DNA from: an uncultured Bacteroidales bacterium
GTDB taxonomy: Bacteria > Bacteroidota > Bacteroidia > Bacteroidales > FEN-979
Length of the DNA stretch: 64,000 bases
Assembly: GCA_903903985.1 (NCBI GenBank)
Contig: CAIVAT010000018.1
Coordinates: forward strand, 124,001 to 188,000
Reading direction: 5' to 3'
Part shown: piece after piece, positions 51,939 to 60,059 of the stretch
Position numbering within the stretch: the first letter of the stretch is position 1
Layout: every line of letters begins with the position of its first letter
Program-made: the position numbers and the translations under genes
Notes under the pieces: model-generated
Told to the model about the DNA's origin: nothing
The model's input: the letters and a program-made list of their open reading frames with translations, nothing else
Databases searched by the model: none

Positions 51939-53004
51939 GTATTCCAAAGAAGAAATGCCAGATCCGCACCAATACCAGCAATTTGACCGATAACCATAAA
52001 CTGATCCTGGAAGGCAGAAAAGAACCCCATATATAAAGTTTGAAGATCAGGCAGCCATAGAGGGCCATTGGCAGGGATTTTAACCAAAGACCGGGATTCA
52101 TGCCAACCTGTGCCCGCTGATAATGGAAGATGGTGGCATACTTACCGGCCACATGGTCGGCCATACGGACCTCCGCCGGAGTCAAATCCTCCTTCCATGT
52201 TTCCATCCGGCCGGTATTGACGGGATTCATCAAACTGCCATGAAATCTTTCTATCAATGGGTTGTCGTATATTTTAATGGTCTCCTCCTTCTTTTTGTAA
52301 AAGTCAAAAACCGTTGGATCAAAGGGAATGCCGATGAATTGGCACAGATCGGCAAGCACTTCCGATTTGTTTGTCACCAGGTCTTCATACCGGATGATCC
52401 GGATCCGGTCGGGATACTGTTTCTTACAGCGGAGAAACAGGCTGGCTACATAGCGCCAGCGATAAACCTGCAGGGTGAGAATGGGTGCCTCGAGACGCAG
52501 GTCGCTCAACTTGCGCATCGAAACATAATTGTCACGGTAATCACGAATGATGCAAATAAAGCGTGCCTCCGGAAAAATTTTCAGGAATCGCCGGATATAG
52601 ATTGAATATACCGGGTTCTTGTCCCCTATTTGCAGGATCTCCTGCTTGGGGAATATGGAGAACCCCTGCTCATTCACTTTTTTTAGAAAGTCCTGGATGG
52701 TTCCCTTGTGTGCCAGGGACATCAGGTTTGCAGTAAAAGCCCCGCGATCGATTTTAAGGTTTTCGAGGGTGCGGTGAATGAAAACGTTATGTTCGAAAAT
52801 AAATGCAACGAACGACAGGATGGTTTGTTCGTCCCAATCCTTTACTTTCCTGAACTTCTGGTACAAAGGAAGCATGATAGGGAATTCAGGAGGGATCTTC
52901 ACATTCGGGTGGGCATCGAAGAGCGTACTAAGGAGCGTGGTCCCCGACCGGGGACGACCCAGGATGAAAAAGACAGGAACCGTAAGCAGGTTGTCAGTGG
53001 CCAC
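51886..53004 (-). CDS. Sulfotransferase family protein (copy 2), repeat-extended C-terminus
   Basis: A 372-residue paralogue of the preceding gene. The PAPS loop FILGRPRSGTTLLSTLFDAH is at 13-32 and FICIIRDYRDNYVSM lies near 150. The frame begins with GTG at 53004, right after a family F word array; the PAPS loop begins 12 codons later, so no later start fits. The last residues (HPLTPSSAGEGEFPLL) are translated family G palindrome and are absent from copy 1. Both copies may sulfate different positions of one product. Confidence 0.9.
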   Translation of the reverse strand: MATDNLLTVPVFFILGRPRSGTTLLSTLFDAHPNVKIPPEFPIMLPLYQKFRKVKDWDEQTILSFVAFIFEHNVFIHRTLENLKIDRGAFTANLMSLAHKGTIQDFLKKVNEQGFSIFPKQEILQIGDKNPVYSIYIRRFLKIFPEARFICIIRDYRDNYVSMRKLSDLRLEAPILTLQVYRWRYVASLFLRCKKQYPDRIRIIRYEDLVTNKSEVLADLCQFIGIPFDPTVFDFYKKKEETIKIYDNPLIERFHGSLMNPVNTGRMETWKEDLTPAEVRMADHVAGKYATIFHYQRAQVGMNPGLWLKSLPMALYGCLIFKLYIWGSFLPSRISLWLSVKLLVLVRIWHFFFGIPHPLTPSSAGEGEFPLL

Positions 53005-53009
53005 AGAAT

Positions 53010-53040
53010 TTTTTCGCGTCTTTGCGTCTTCGCGGTAAAA
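53010..53040. repeat. Octamer array, family F (TGCGTCTT words)
   Basis: CGCGTCTT, TGCGTCTT and CGCGGTAA lie 6 bp upstream of the sulfotransferase GTG start. They are related to the words at 12583-12615. Confidence 0.7.
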
Positions 53041-53173
53041 TTAACTTTGGAGACAGTTTATGCTTTACTATAAAAATATCATGCCTTCGGCATTTTAATT
53101 AAACATGTTTCAACCCTTGATTTGCATTCATATCACAAATGTAATAAATACCACGAATCAGGGGCTGTTGAAA

Positions 53174-53210
53174 AATGAAAATGCCGGGAACAACAAGCCC
53201 GGCATTTCAT
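53174..53210 (-). terminator. Hairpin terminator downstream of the flippase gene
   Basis: The perfect 8-bp stem ATGCCGGG (53181-53188) and CCCGGCAT (53198-53205) has a 9-nt loop. On the minus strand it is followed by TTTCATTTTTC. Flanking AT pairs would extend the stem. Confidence 0.6.
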
Positions 53211-53376
53211 TGGAGAATAAAGGGAGTTTTCTATTTGGTTTAAGATCAGAACGATTCCCGATAGTCGGTTTCAGATGAGTAGGTGGCAGTTCAAGAGGAT
53301 GGTGAAGTTGGCAAATCGGCTGAATAAGTTGCGCAGACGGAAAAACCAGAAAACTCCCTTATGCGTTCAAAATATC
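53174..53376 (-). ncRNA. Candidate small RNA (speculative)
   Basis: On the minus strand a TACATTTG -7 box (53382-53389) is followed by a region closed by a perfect 13-bp inverted repeat (AAGGGAGTTTTCT with AGAAAACTCCCTT, 115 nt between), then a GC hairpin (ATGCCGGG/CCCGGCAT) and a T-rich run. This is the order promoter, structured body, terminator, with a length near 200 nt. No known RNA family is recognised, and an insertion-sequence remnant is the main alternative. Confidence 0.3.
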
Positions 53377-53456
53377 ACTGGCAAATGTAATTGTTAATAA
53401 TATCACAGATGAAAATATTAGACGATCTGACAATATTCACCGACGGATCAGCCGAA

Positions 53457-54776
53457 TCATCCGGTTGCCTGCTTCCGCTTCAACCGGAATTTAATGTTCC
53501 TGAAAAAATAAAAATCACTTGCCCTGTATCTGAATATCTCTCGGAGTGGCATTTTTACCATCCGTGAATAAAGGATGACAAAAATAATGGATCCGGCAGC
53601 ATAACTTGCATTGGTTGACCAGGCTGCCCCGATTCCGCCAAAACGAGGGATCAGGAACAAATTGAGGATGAAGTTGATGACCAGGGCGGGCATAAAGGTG
53701 TAGATGGCGATCTGTGGTTTTCCCATACCGGTCAGACGGCTGTTCAGTATGCGAAATCCTACCAGGATGAGTACTCCCGGCAGGACAACCTGGATCATGG
53801 CCACACTTTTTACAAACTCCTGTCCAAAGACAAGTGGCACCAGCACCGGGGCAATGAAAAAAATGAACAGGCCGCTCACAAGCCCGATGAGCAGAGAAAC
53901 CCTGAAGATGGATGCCACCGTGCGGTGTAAGGACGGGTCATTTTTCGTATTGGCGCTACGGCTCAGCACAATCGATTCAATGGCGTACGGAATGTGCCAT
54001 AATTGTTCTGCAATCTGCATCGCCAGGGAATAAAACCCAACCTCTTCAAGCGAGGAAAGTTTTTTAAGCATCAGGATATCCAGCCGGTAGTTGAGCTGCA
54101 TGATGAAAATCGCAATGGCATTTACCAACCCGAGCTTAATCATGCTTTTCATGATCCCTTCATGGTATTTCCAGGTAATATTGTACCTGAACTGCACGAT
54201 GACCATCCGGTAGGTGATGAAAAACATGATGAAATTAGCCAGGGCAAGGGCTGTAAATGCTCCGAGAACCGACATATTCAACCCCCATACAAACAGGACC
54301 GTGAGCAGCAGGGTCATGATGGTTGGCCCGGCATTCAGGATGCTGGCTCTTTTAATGTCCTCTTTCCCCAGGAAAATTCCACCGGCAAATACGTTGGTTA
54401 GCAGGAGTGGGATGGTGATCAGGACAAGCACAATGATCAGCGGATCGAACGGCTGGCTTTCGGAAAAGAAATAGACAAACCCGCAAATGATGATGCTCAG
54501 CGTACTCGTCCACAGCAACAGGATGAACAACGCGGAAACTATATGGTCCTCGGGGAGGAGTTTGTTGCCGATATGATAAATGGCGCTGCGGCGGATGCCC
54601 AGCTGGGTAAAACCAATCACCATGACCGGCACGACAATGATGGCCGAATAAAGTCCGAAACCGGCAGCACCCAGCAAACGCGTCAGGATGATGCCAATCG
54701 CGAGGTTACAGAGGGTAACGGTAAGATTGCTCCCCAGAATACTCAGGATGTCGTTGAGGTACGTTCGTTTGGCCAA
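53457..54776 (-). CDS. Oligosaccharide flippase (Wzx/MATE-like)
   Basis: A 439-residue polytopic protein with about 12-14 helices. It starts LNDILSILGSNLTVTLCNLAIGIILTRLLGAAGFGLYS, the usual N-terminus of polysaccharide-biosynthesis flippases (cut here to its family pattern, LTRLLGAAGFGLYS). MLKKLSSLEEVGFYSLAMQI in the middle and a basic C-terminal tail (RLKRKQATG) follow. It would move a lipid-linked glycan across the inner membrane and is the natural export step for the adjacent glycosyltransferase-sulfotransferase locus. It starts 6 bp after the stop of the Asp-box protein gene. Confidence 0.9.
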   Translation of the reverse strand: MAKRTYLNDILSILGSNLTVTLCNLAIGIILTRLLGAAGFGLYSAIIVVPVMVIGFTQLGIRRSAIYHIGNKLLPEDHIVSALFILLLWTSTLSIIICGFVYFFSESQPFDPLIIVLVLITIPLLLTNVFAGGIFLGKEDIKRASILNAGPTIMTLLLTVLFVWGLNMSVLGAFTALALANFIMFFITYRMVIVQFRYNITWKYHEGIMKSMIKLGLVNAIAIFIMQLNYRLDILMLKKLSSLEEVGFYSLAMQIAEQLWHIPYAIESIVLSRSANTKNDPSLHRTVASIFRVSLLIGLVSGLFIFFIAPVLVPLVFGQEFVKSVAMIQVVLPGVLILVGFRILNSRLTGMGKPQIAIYTFMPALVINFILNLFLIPRFGGIGAAWSTNASYAAGSIIFVILYSRMVKMPLREIFRYRASDFYFFRNIKFRLKRKQATG

Positions 54777-54782
54777 AATACT

Positions 54783-57700
54783 TTATTTCCTCCATTCAGG
54801 CAATCTCCCGGGTGTTACCGGTGCTCCCAGGCTTTCCAGTGATTTTTCAAGCTGTGGGATTTCCGTGTCACCAATCTGTTTAATCTGGTCGTATACCGGC
54901 GGGAATTCTGATTCCAGGATGGCATAGGCATCTTTCTGGTTCTGCGATGGATCGCCGGTTGACATCCAGCTGATCCAGCTCAGCTTCCCAAGCCGGCTGT
55001 TCAAGGGTACAGGTGCCGGAGGATTCTCCTCTTCACTGGGTTTATTGGTGTTGCGGTTGAATTTCACGTTGAGTATCTCATCAAGTTGCAACTGCACTTC
55101 ACGGGCCTTCTTCATCAGTTCAGGACTGGCTGACGGAGTGCTGTTCAGCGCCTGGAGGATGCTGGATGCACGTTTATTCAATTCTTCGGCATAATTTTCG
55201 GTACCCTGCATCACCCGGGTGAGTTCAGCAACTTTTTTGTGAAAAGCCACCATGGCGCTGCGATCGGTGGCAGGCAAGGTAGTGTTGTTCAGTACAACGG
55301 CATTGAATTCAACAGGCCCCGCCAACAGTTTGGTCTCCCCATTGCTGGTCAGTGTCAGGCTAACCTTGTATTTTCCGGGCATGGCAAGCACACCACTTCC
55401 ATTGTCGCCCAGCGGATCGAATTTATCGGTTTGTACCACCCTGGTTGACTGATACCTCAAATCCCAATTGATGCGGCTGATCCCTTTCGACGGGGATTTA
55501 CGCATGATCCTTACAGGATAACCATCGGCATCGGTTACGGTGAAGGTGAGGAACGGATCGATGACCAGGTTTTCGGCGCGCAGGTCGGCTTCTGAAGGTT
55601 GCGGGATCGGTTCTCCTTTTTTAAACAGTTCCGTTTCCTTTTCCTGCCTGAGTTCTTTGCCGGTTTTAGGAACCTCCTTGATAAAATAGGTAAAAACGGC
55701 TCCAAAATCAGGATTCTTGGCAACAAATACGGTTGATCCCTGCGAACCTTTGGTATCTGTCGGAAGGTACATCAGTGCATCTTTCACAGGAAAAACATAC
55801 CCGTTCTGATCGAGATTTTCCTTTTTAAGATTCCGCAATGGCGTGTAATCATCGAGAATATAAAATCCACGGCCAAAAGTTGCAATGACAAGATCGTTTT
55901 CACGTTTCTGAATGGTAATATCTTTCACGCATACAGAGGGAAGACCCGATTTCAGCTGGATCCAGTTCTTACCCCCGTCGATGGTAAAGTAACAACCGAA
56001 TTCCGTTCCGGCGAAAAGCAGGTCGGGATTGATAAAATCCTGGATGATGCTGTGTACCGTTCCGTTTTCTGGGAGGTTCCCGGCGATGGATATCCAGGTT
56101 TTTCCTTTATCGGTGCTTTTCAGAAGATAGGGTTTAAAATCATCGCGCAGGATGTTGTCAAATGAAGCGAAAACGATGTTTTCATCAAAACGGGAGGCGA
56201 AAACATCACTTACGTATGTGTTTTCGGGGATTCCCGGAAATTTATCCATCTTCATCCAGGTCCTGGCATCTTCAGATACCTGGATCAGGCCGTCGTCGGT
56301 GCCGGCATAAAGCAGGTTTTCCTTCACCGTAGACTCATCAAAAGAGATGATGGTACCGTACAACGAAGTGGAAATATCCTTCTGAATGGCATCGACCGGC
56401 CAGTATTTACCCATTACGGGCCACTTATTGCGGTCGATCTGTGCAGTGAGGTCGTCGCTGATCACCTGCCAGCTGTTTCCACGGTCGTCACTCCTGAAAA
56501 CCTTGTTGGCGGTTGTATACAGACGGGTATTTGAATGCGGACTGATGATGAGCGGCGTGTTCCAGTTCCATTTGTAGCTGTCTTCTCCCTTGCGCGGTTC
56601 AGGTCTGATATCGACAGCCTCCTGGCTTTTACGGTCGTAGCGGACCATGCCGCCATATTGCGATTCGGCGTACACGATGTTCGGGTCGACGGGGTCGATC
56701 TGCGACCAGAAACCATCGCCGCCATTGGTGTTAAACCAGTCATCGGTGAGAACGCCAGCACCGGCTGTGGTCCGTGACGGGCCACCCATGCTGTTGTTGT
56801 CCTGGGTGCCGCCGTATACATAATAAAACGGGGTTGAATTATCAACCTGGACCCTGTAAAACTGCGCGACAGGCAGATTCGACTTGAAAATAAATTCCTT
56901 GCCACCGTCGAAGGATTCATACGCGCCTCCATCGCTGCCGATGAAAAGATGCTTTGTGTCGTCGGGATCGATCCATATGGCATGATCGTCTACGTGACGT
57001 TTGTTGTTGCCAACCTGCCTCCATGTTTTACCGCCGTCTTCCGATACCTGTGAAACGGTTTCAGCCGAATAAATTTTATTGACATCCTTCGGGTCGCAAT
57101 AAATTTCATTGTAATACTGGCCCTGGGCAGAATGGTCGCTCATTTTCTGCCAGGAAGCCCCGCGGTCGCCGCTTCGGTACAGCCCTTTGGCCTCCGGGGT
57201 CGATTCAATAATGGCATAAATTACATCAGGGTTGACAGGAGAAATAGCCATCCCGATGCCCCCCATGTTTGCCCCCGGAAGTCCGTTGGTAAGTTTGTCC
57301 CAGGATTCACCTGCGTTTGTTGATTTATAGATTGCCGTTTCGGGTCCGCCGCCTATTTTGGTAAACACATGGCGCCGCCGTTGTTCCGACGAAGCATACA
57401 GCACATCCGGGTTTCGGGGGTCAAGGATCACATTGTTCACTCCGGTGTTTTCACTGATTTCCAGAACCTTTTTCCAGGTTTTGCCGCCATCCGTGGTTTT
57501 ATAAAGGCCACGTTCACCACCAGGCCCCCACACTGATCCCTCCGCAGCCACGTAAACGACATCGGAATTCCGCGGATCGATGAGAATTTTACCGATCTGG
57601 CGCGAATCCTTCAAACCCATGTTTTTCCAGCTCTTTCCGTTGTCGGAACTTTTATATACGCCATTGCCATAACCCAGCGATCGCTGATGGTTGTTTTCAC

Positions 57701-58127
57701 CCGTACCCAGCCAAACCACGCTGGTATTGTTCGGATCGATGACGATACAGCCCATCGAGTAAACGCCATTGTTATCGAATACCGGATCAAAGGTTGTTCC
57801 GTTGTTGACTGTTTTCCATACATGTCCTGAGGCAACGGCAACAAACCATTCACTGTGGTTGTTCGGGTTCACTGCAAAATCGGCGATACGTCCTGAACAA
57901 AAGGCCGGTCCGATGCTGCGGAATTTCATACCGCCCACCAACCCCGAATTATAAACCGAATCCTCCTTGGGTTTATCTTTTTCTTTACTATCCTTGGATT
58001 TTTTCTCAGATTTTTCCTTTACGGCAGCATTTTTTTTATCCTTTTTATCTGCTGCAAAAACCTGAAACGCCAGGCCAAAGATCATTGCTCCGCAAAGCAT
58101 CAGTATGAACAATCGTTGTAATTTCAT
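54783..58127 (-). CDS. Large secreted VPS10/sortilin-like Asp-box repeat protein
   Basis: A 1114-residue exported protein. The ATG at 58127 gives MKLQRLFILMLCGAMIFGLA; a longer frame adds 15 residues without signal character. A Lys-rich segment (about 25-60) follows the signal peptide, then a double beta-propeller of Asp-box repeats (YKSSDNGKSWKNMG, YKTTDGGKTWKKV, YRSGDRGASWQKM) to about 760. The rest is a beta-rich and helical C-terminal region. Annotated relatives are called glycosyl hydrolases, but no catalytic residues are recognisable. No T9SS tail is seen. Confidence 0.85.
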   Translation of the reverse strand: MKLQRLFILMLCGAMIFGLAFQVFAADKKDKKNAAVKEKSEKKSKDSKEKDKPKEDSVYNSGLVGGMKFRSIGPAFCSGRIADFAVNPNNHSEWFVAVASGHVWKTVNNGTTFDPVFDNNGVYSMGCIVIDPNNTSVVWLGTGENNHQRSLGYGNGVYKSSDNGKSWKNMGLKDSRQIGKILIDPRNSDVVYVAAEGSVWGPGGERGLYKTTDGGKTWKKVLEISENTGVNNVILDPRNPDVLYASSEQRRRHVFTKIGGGPETAIYKSTNAGESWDKLTNGLPGANMGGIGMAISPVNPDVIYAIIESTPEAKGLYRSGDRGASWQKMSDHSAQGQYYNEIYCDPKDVNKIYSAETVSQVSEDGGKTWRQVGNNKRHVDDHAIWIDPDDTKHLFIGSDGGAYESFDGGKEFIFKSNLPVAQFYRVQVDNSTPFYYVYGGTQDNNSMGGPSRTTAGAGVLTDDWFNTNGGDGFWSQIDPVDPNIVYAESQYGGMVRYDRKSQEAVDIRPEPRKGEDSYKWNWNTPLIISPHSNTRLYTTANKVFRSDDRGNSWQVISDDLTAQIDRNKWPVMGKYWPVDAIQKDISTSLYGTIISFDESTVKENLLYAGTDDGLIQVSEDARTWMKMDKFPGIPENTYVSDVFASRFDENIVFASFDNILRDDFKPYLLKSTDKGKTWISIAGNLPENGTVHSIIQDFINPDLLFAGTEFGCYFTIDGGKNWIQLKSGLPSVCVKDITIQKRENDLVIATFGRGFYILDDYTPLRNLKKENLDQNGYVFPVKDALMYLPTDTKGSQGSTVFVAKNPDFGAVFTYFIKEVPKTGKELRQEKETELFKKGEPIPQPSEADLRAENLVIDPFLTFTVTDADGYPVRIMRKSPSKGISRINWDLRYQSTRVVQTDKFDPLGDNGSGVLAMPGKYKVSLTLTSNGETKLLAGPVEFNAVVLNNTTLPATDRSAMVAFHKKVAELTRVMQGTENYAEELNKRASSILQALNSTPSASPELMKKAREVQLQLDEILNVKFNRNTNKPSEEENPPAPVPLNSRLGKLSWISWMSTGDPSQNQKDAYAILESEFPPVYDQIKQIGDTEIPQLEKSLESLGAPVTPGRLPEWRK

Positions 58128-58150
58128 ATTCTGGGTTTTAAATGTTATGT

Positions 58151-58192
58151 TTTCACAATTTTGCTTTTTCACTATTTCGCAATCCCGCCACT
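58151..58192. repeat. Octamer array, family E, supplying the mtnA stop
   Basis: On the minus strand the words GGGATTGC, GAAATAGT, GAAAAAGC and AAAATTGT follow the AATAGCGA-type pattern. The mtnA codons ATT GCG AAA TAG match the end of the M1 gene (TTA GCA AAA TAG), as if the same array had been captured at both stops. Confidence 0.65.
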
Positions 58193-59230
58193 GAACAGGT
58201 CTCTTATGCTGTCGTTCGTAGCCTTGATAATTCCCTTTTCAGTAATAATTCCCGTGATCAATCTGGCAGGAGTAACATCGAATGCGGGGTTGAAGGCCGA
58301 AGATCCGGGCGAACACACCCGTATTCTTTTATGGAGGCCTTCTTCTGTAATTCCGTCCTGGTAAAGTACTTCATCCTCATTGCGTTCCTCGATGGGGATG
58401 GTGTTGCCGGCGTGACAATCCAAATCAAATGTGGAAGTAGGAGCGGCTACATAAAAAGGGATGCCAAATTCTTTTGCGGCGATGGCTTTCTCCAAAGTCC
58501 CTATTTTATTGGCCACATCACCGTTGGCAGCGATGCGGTCGGCGCCGACGATCATCAGGTCGATCTTTCCCAGCGACATCAGCCATGCACCTGCATTGTC
58601 GGGGATAATTGTGTGGGGAACACCAGCCTGTTTGAGTTCCCAGGCAGTAAGTCGCGCTCCCTGGCTCCTGGGGCGTGTTTCATCGGCATAGACAAAAATT
58701 TTCTTTCCCTGCTGATGGGCCAGGTATACCGGTGACAAAGCAGTGCCATAATCCACAAAAGCCAGCCAGCCGGCATTGCAATGGGTTTCAATGTTCATTC
58801 CATCGAGGATCAGTTCGTTTCCGAACCTGCCGATGTTCCTGGAATCGGCAGCATCCTGGTTTGCAACCTGTTGCGATGCAGCAACCGCCAACAGGGGTGA
58901 CGTCAGCGCCTGGTTAAAAACCTTTTCCACGGCATAAAAAAGATTTCGGGCGGTGGGACGTGTAGATTCGATTTCGGTTCTGGCCCGCTGAAGGAAAAAC
59001 AGCGTATCCTTTTCAGGAGCTTCCAATGCCGCCTGGGCCATGGCGAAACCGGCCATGGCTCCGATGGCGCCTGCCCCGCGGATCATCATTGTCCGGATGG
59101 CATGACAACTTTCGCTGTATGTCCTGGCTTCCTGAATGTTGAATTGAAAGGGCAACAGGTTTTGTTCAATGAAAAAAACCGAGGGTCCTTCCATCCAAAC
59201 AGTCCTGTAATCTGTGCCGTTAACATTCAT
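58172..59230 (-). CDS. mtnA: S-methyl-5-thioribose-1-phosphate isomerase
   Basis: A 352-residue methionine-salvage isomerase converting methylthioribose 1-phosphate to methylthioribulose 1-phosphate. IRTMMIRGAGAIGAMAGFA (about 48-66), the catalytic Cys in ETHCNAGWLAF near 155 and the catalytic Asp in IVGADRIAANGDVANKIGT near 240 are present. Other methionine-salvage genes are not adjacent. The C-terminal residues GGIAK and the stop are part of a family E array. Confidence 0.94.
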   Translation of the reverse strand: MNVNGTDYRTVWMEGPSVFFIEQNLLPFQFNIQEARTYSESCHAIRTMMIRGAGAIGAMAGFAMAQAALEAPEKDTLFFLQRARTEIESTRPTARNLFYAVEKVFNQALTSPLLAVAASQQVANQDAADSRNIGRFGNELILDGMNIETHCNAGWLAFVDYGTALSPVYLAHQQGKKIFVYADETRPRSQGARLTAWELKQAGVPHTIIPDNAGAWLMSLGKIDLMIVGADRIAANGDVANKIGTLEKAIAAKEFGIPFYVAAPTSTFDLDCHAGNTIPIEERNEDEVLYQDGITEEGLHKRIRVCSPGSSAFNPAFDVTPARLITGIITEKGIIKATNDSIRDLFSGGIAK

Positions 59231-59319
59231 ATGCGAAACTTATTCTGAGTCCGGTTCTGGTGGCCACCCCGAACACGGAGCGCTTTATCCCCGTTTTCCA
59301 TGGTAGTGGAAGCTGGCAT

Positions 59320-59949
59320 TCAAATGATCTTGAACCCAAGACTGATAACAAATACGTTCCCCTTGGAATTTACTGTATAAACGGTCCCGTTTGAGCCGGT
59401 CACATCGCTGATCAGGCTGTTAAGACCTGTCTGGTAACGGATATCCAGTGTCATGAAAAGTATATCCAAACCGGTGCCGGCCTGCAGGTACCAATTGGTG
59501 GTGTTCAGGTCTGATTTCTCGATAGGTCCGGTGAGGTTAAGGTTTTCGATTTTGGAATTTACGACAAAGGATGCTTCGGGTCCAACCATGATCCGCCATT
59601 TCAGAAGTTTGGACTGGATGATCGTAAAACCTATCAGAACAGGAACATCCAGGGTTCCTACGGTGACTTTCTGCTTCCAGTCATCGATTGTGCCAATGCC
59701 AAGGTTTTCAAAAGTCGCCCCTGAAAGGGTGTAGTAAAACTCAGGTTGCAAATGAACCCGTTTGCCGATCCTGGCAAAGACCCCTGCATGAAACCCGGAA
59801 CGCATGCTCGATTTAATGGAGTCGATGCTGGTACTGATGTTGGAAGCATTGTACCCGAGTTTTATTCCAAAATCGATCTGGGCATTGGATTGTTCCGATG
59901 TGAAAAGAGTTAAAATAAAGACGATCAGGATAAAACATGTTTTTTTCAT
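59320..59949 (-). CDS. PorT-like outer-membrane beta-barrel protein
   Basis: A 209-residue protein with a signal peptide (MKKTCFILIVFILTLFTSEQSNA). The typical start IDFGIKLGYNASNI is followed by alternating strands ending GNVFVISLGFKII. This is the outer-membrane beta-barrel family common in Bacteroidota (DUF3575/PorT-like). No ligand is known. It has its own promoter box and is separated from serS by about 110 bp. Confidence 0.8.
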   Translation of the reverse strand: MKKTCFILIVFILTLFTSEQSNAQIDFGIKLGYNASNISTSIDSIKSSMRSGFHAGVFARIGKRVHLQPEFYYTLSGATFENLGIGTIDDWKQKVTVGTLDVPVLIGFTIIQSKLLKWRIMVGPEASFVVNSKIENLNLTGPIEKSDLNTTNWYLQAGTGLDILFMTLDIRYQTGLNSLISDVTGSNGTVYTVNSKGNVFVISLGFKII

Positions 59950-59974
59950 CTCCGCATGGGTTTGGTTAACTCAT

Positions 59975-59982
59975 CAAAAGTA
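59975..59982 (-). promoter_or_regulatory. -7 box (TACTTTTG) for the barrel gene
   Basis: Minus-strand TACTTTTG fits TAnnTTTG, 26 bp before the ATG at 59949. Confidence 0.5.
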
Positions 59983-60059
59983 GAAAATAAAAGTTAAAAA
60001 TCAGAAATTTTGTTGGCCCAATGAATGTGCAACCTTCCGGTGAGCCATGTGTCACGTTG

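Larger units (their letters stand above)
53041..53456. other. Intergenic region of the sulfotransferase-flippase gap
   Basis: No convincing gene is present in these 416 bp. It contains a short ATGCC/GGCAT hairpin near 53090, an isolated GGGGCTGTTGAAAAA that resembles insertion-sequence ends (53161), a terminator-like hairpin (53174-53210), a long inverted repeat (53220-53232 with 53348-53360) and a minus-strand promoter box TACATTTG (53382-53389). Confidence 0.5.

Noticed and set aside
53275-53394. A short basic peptide (MSRWQFKRMVKLANRL ...) in the flippase-sulfotransferase gap
   Set aside because: About 39 residues, no ribosome binding site, no recognised family, and it lies inside an inverted-repeat structure; too weak to call a gene.
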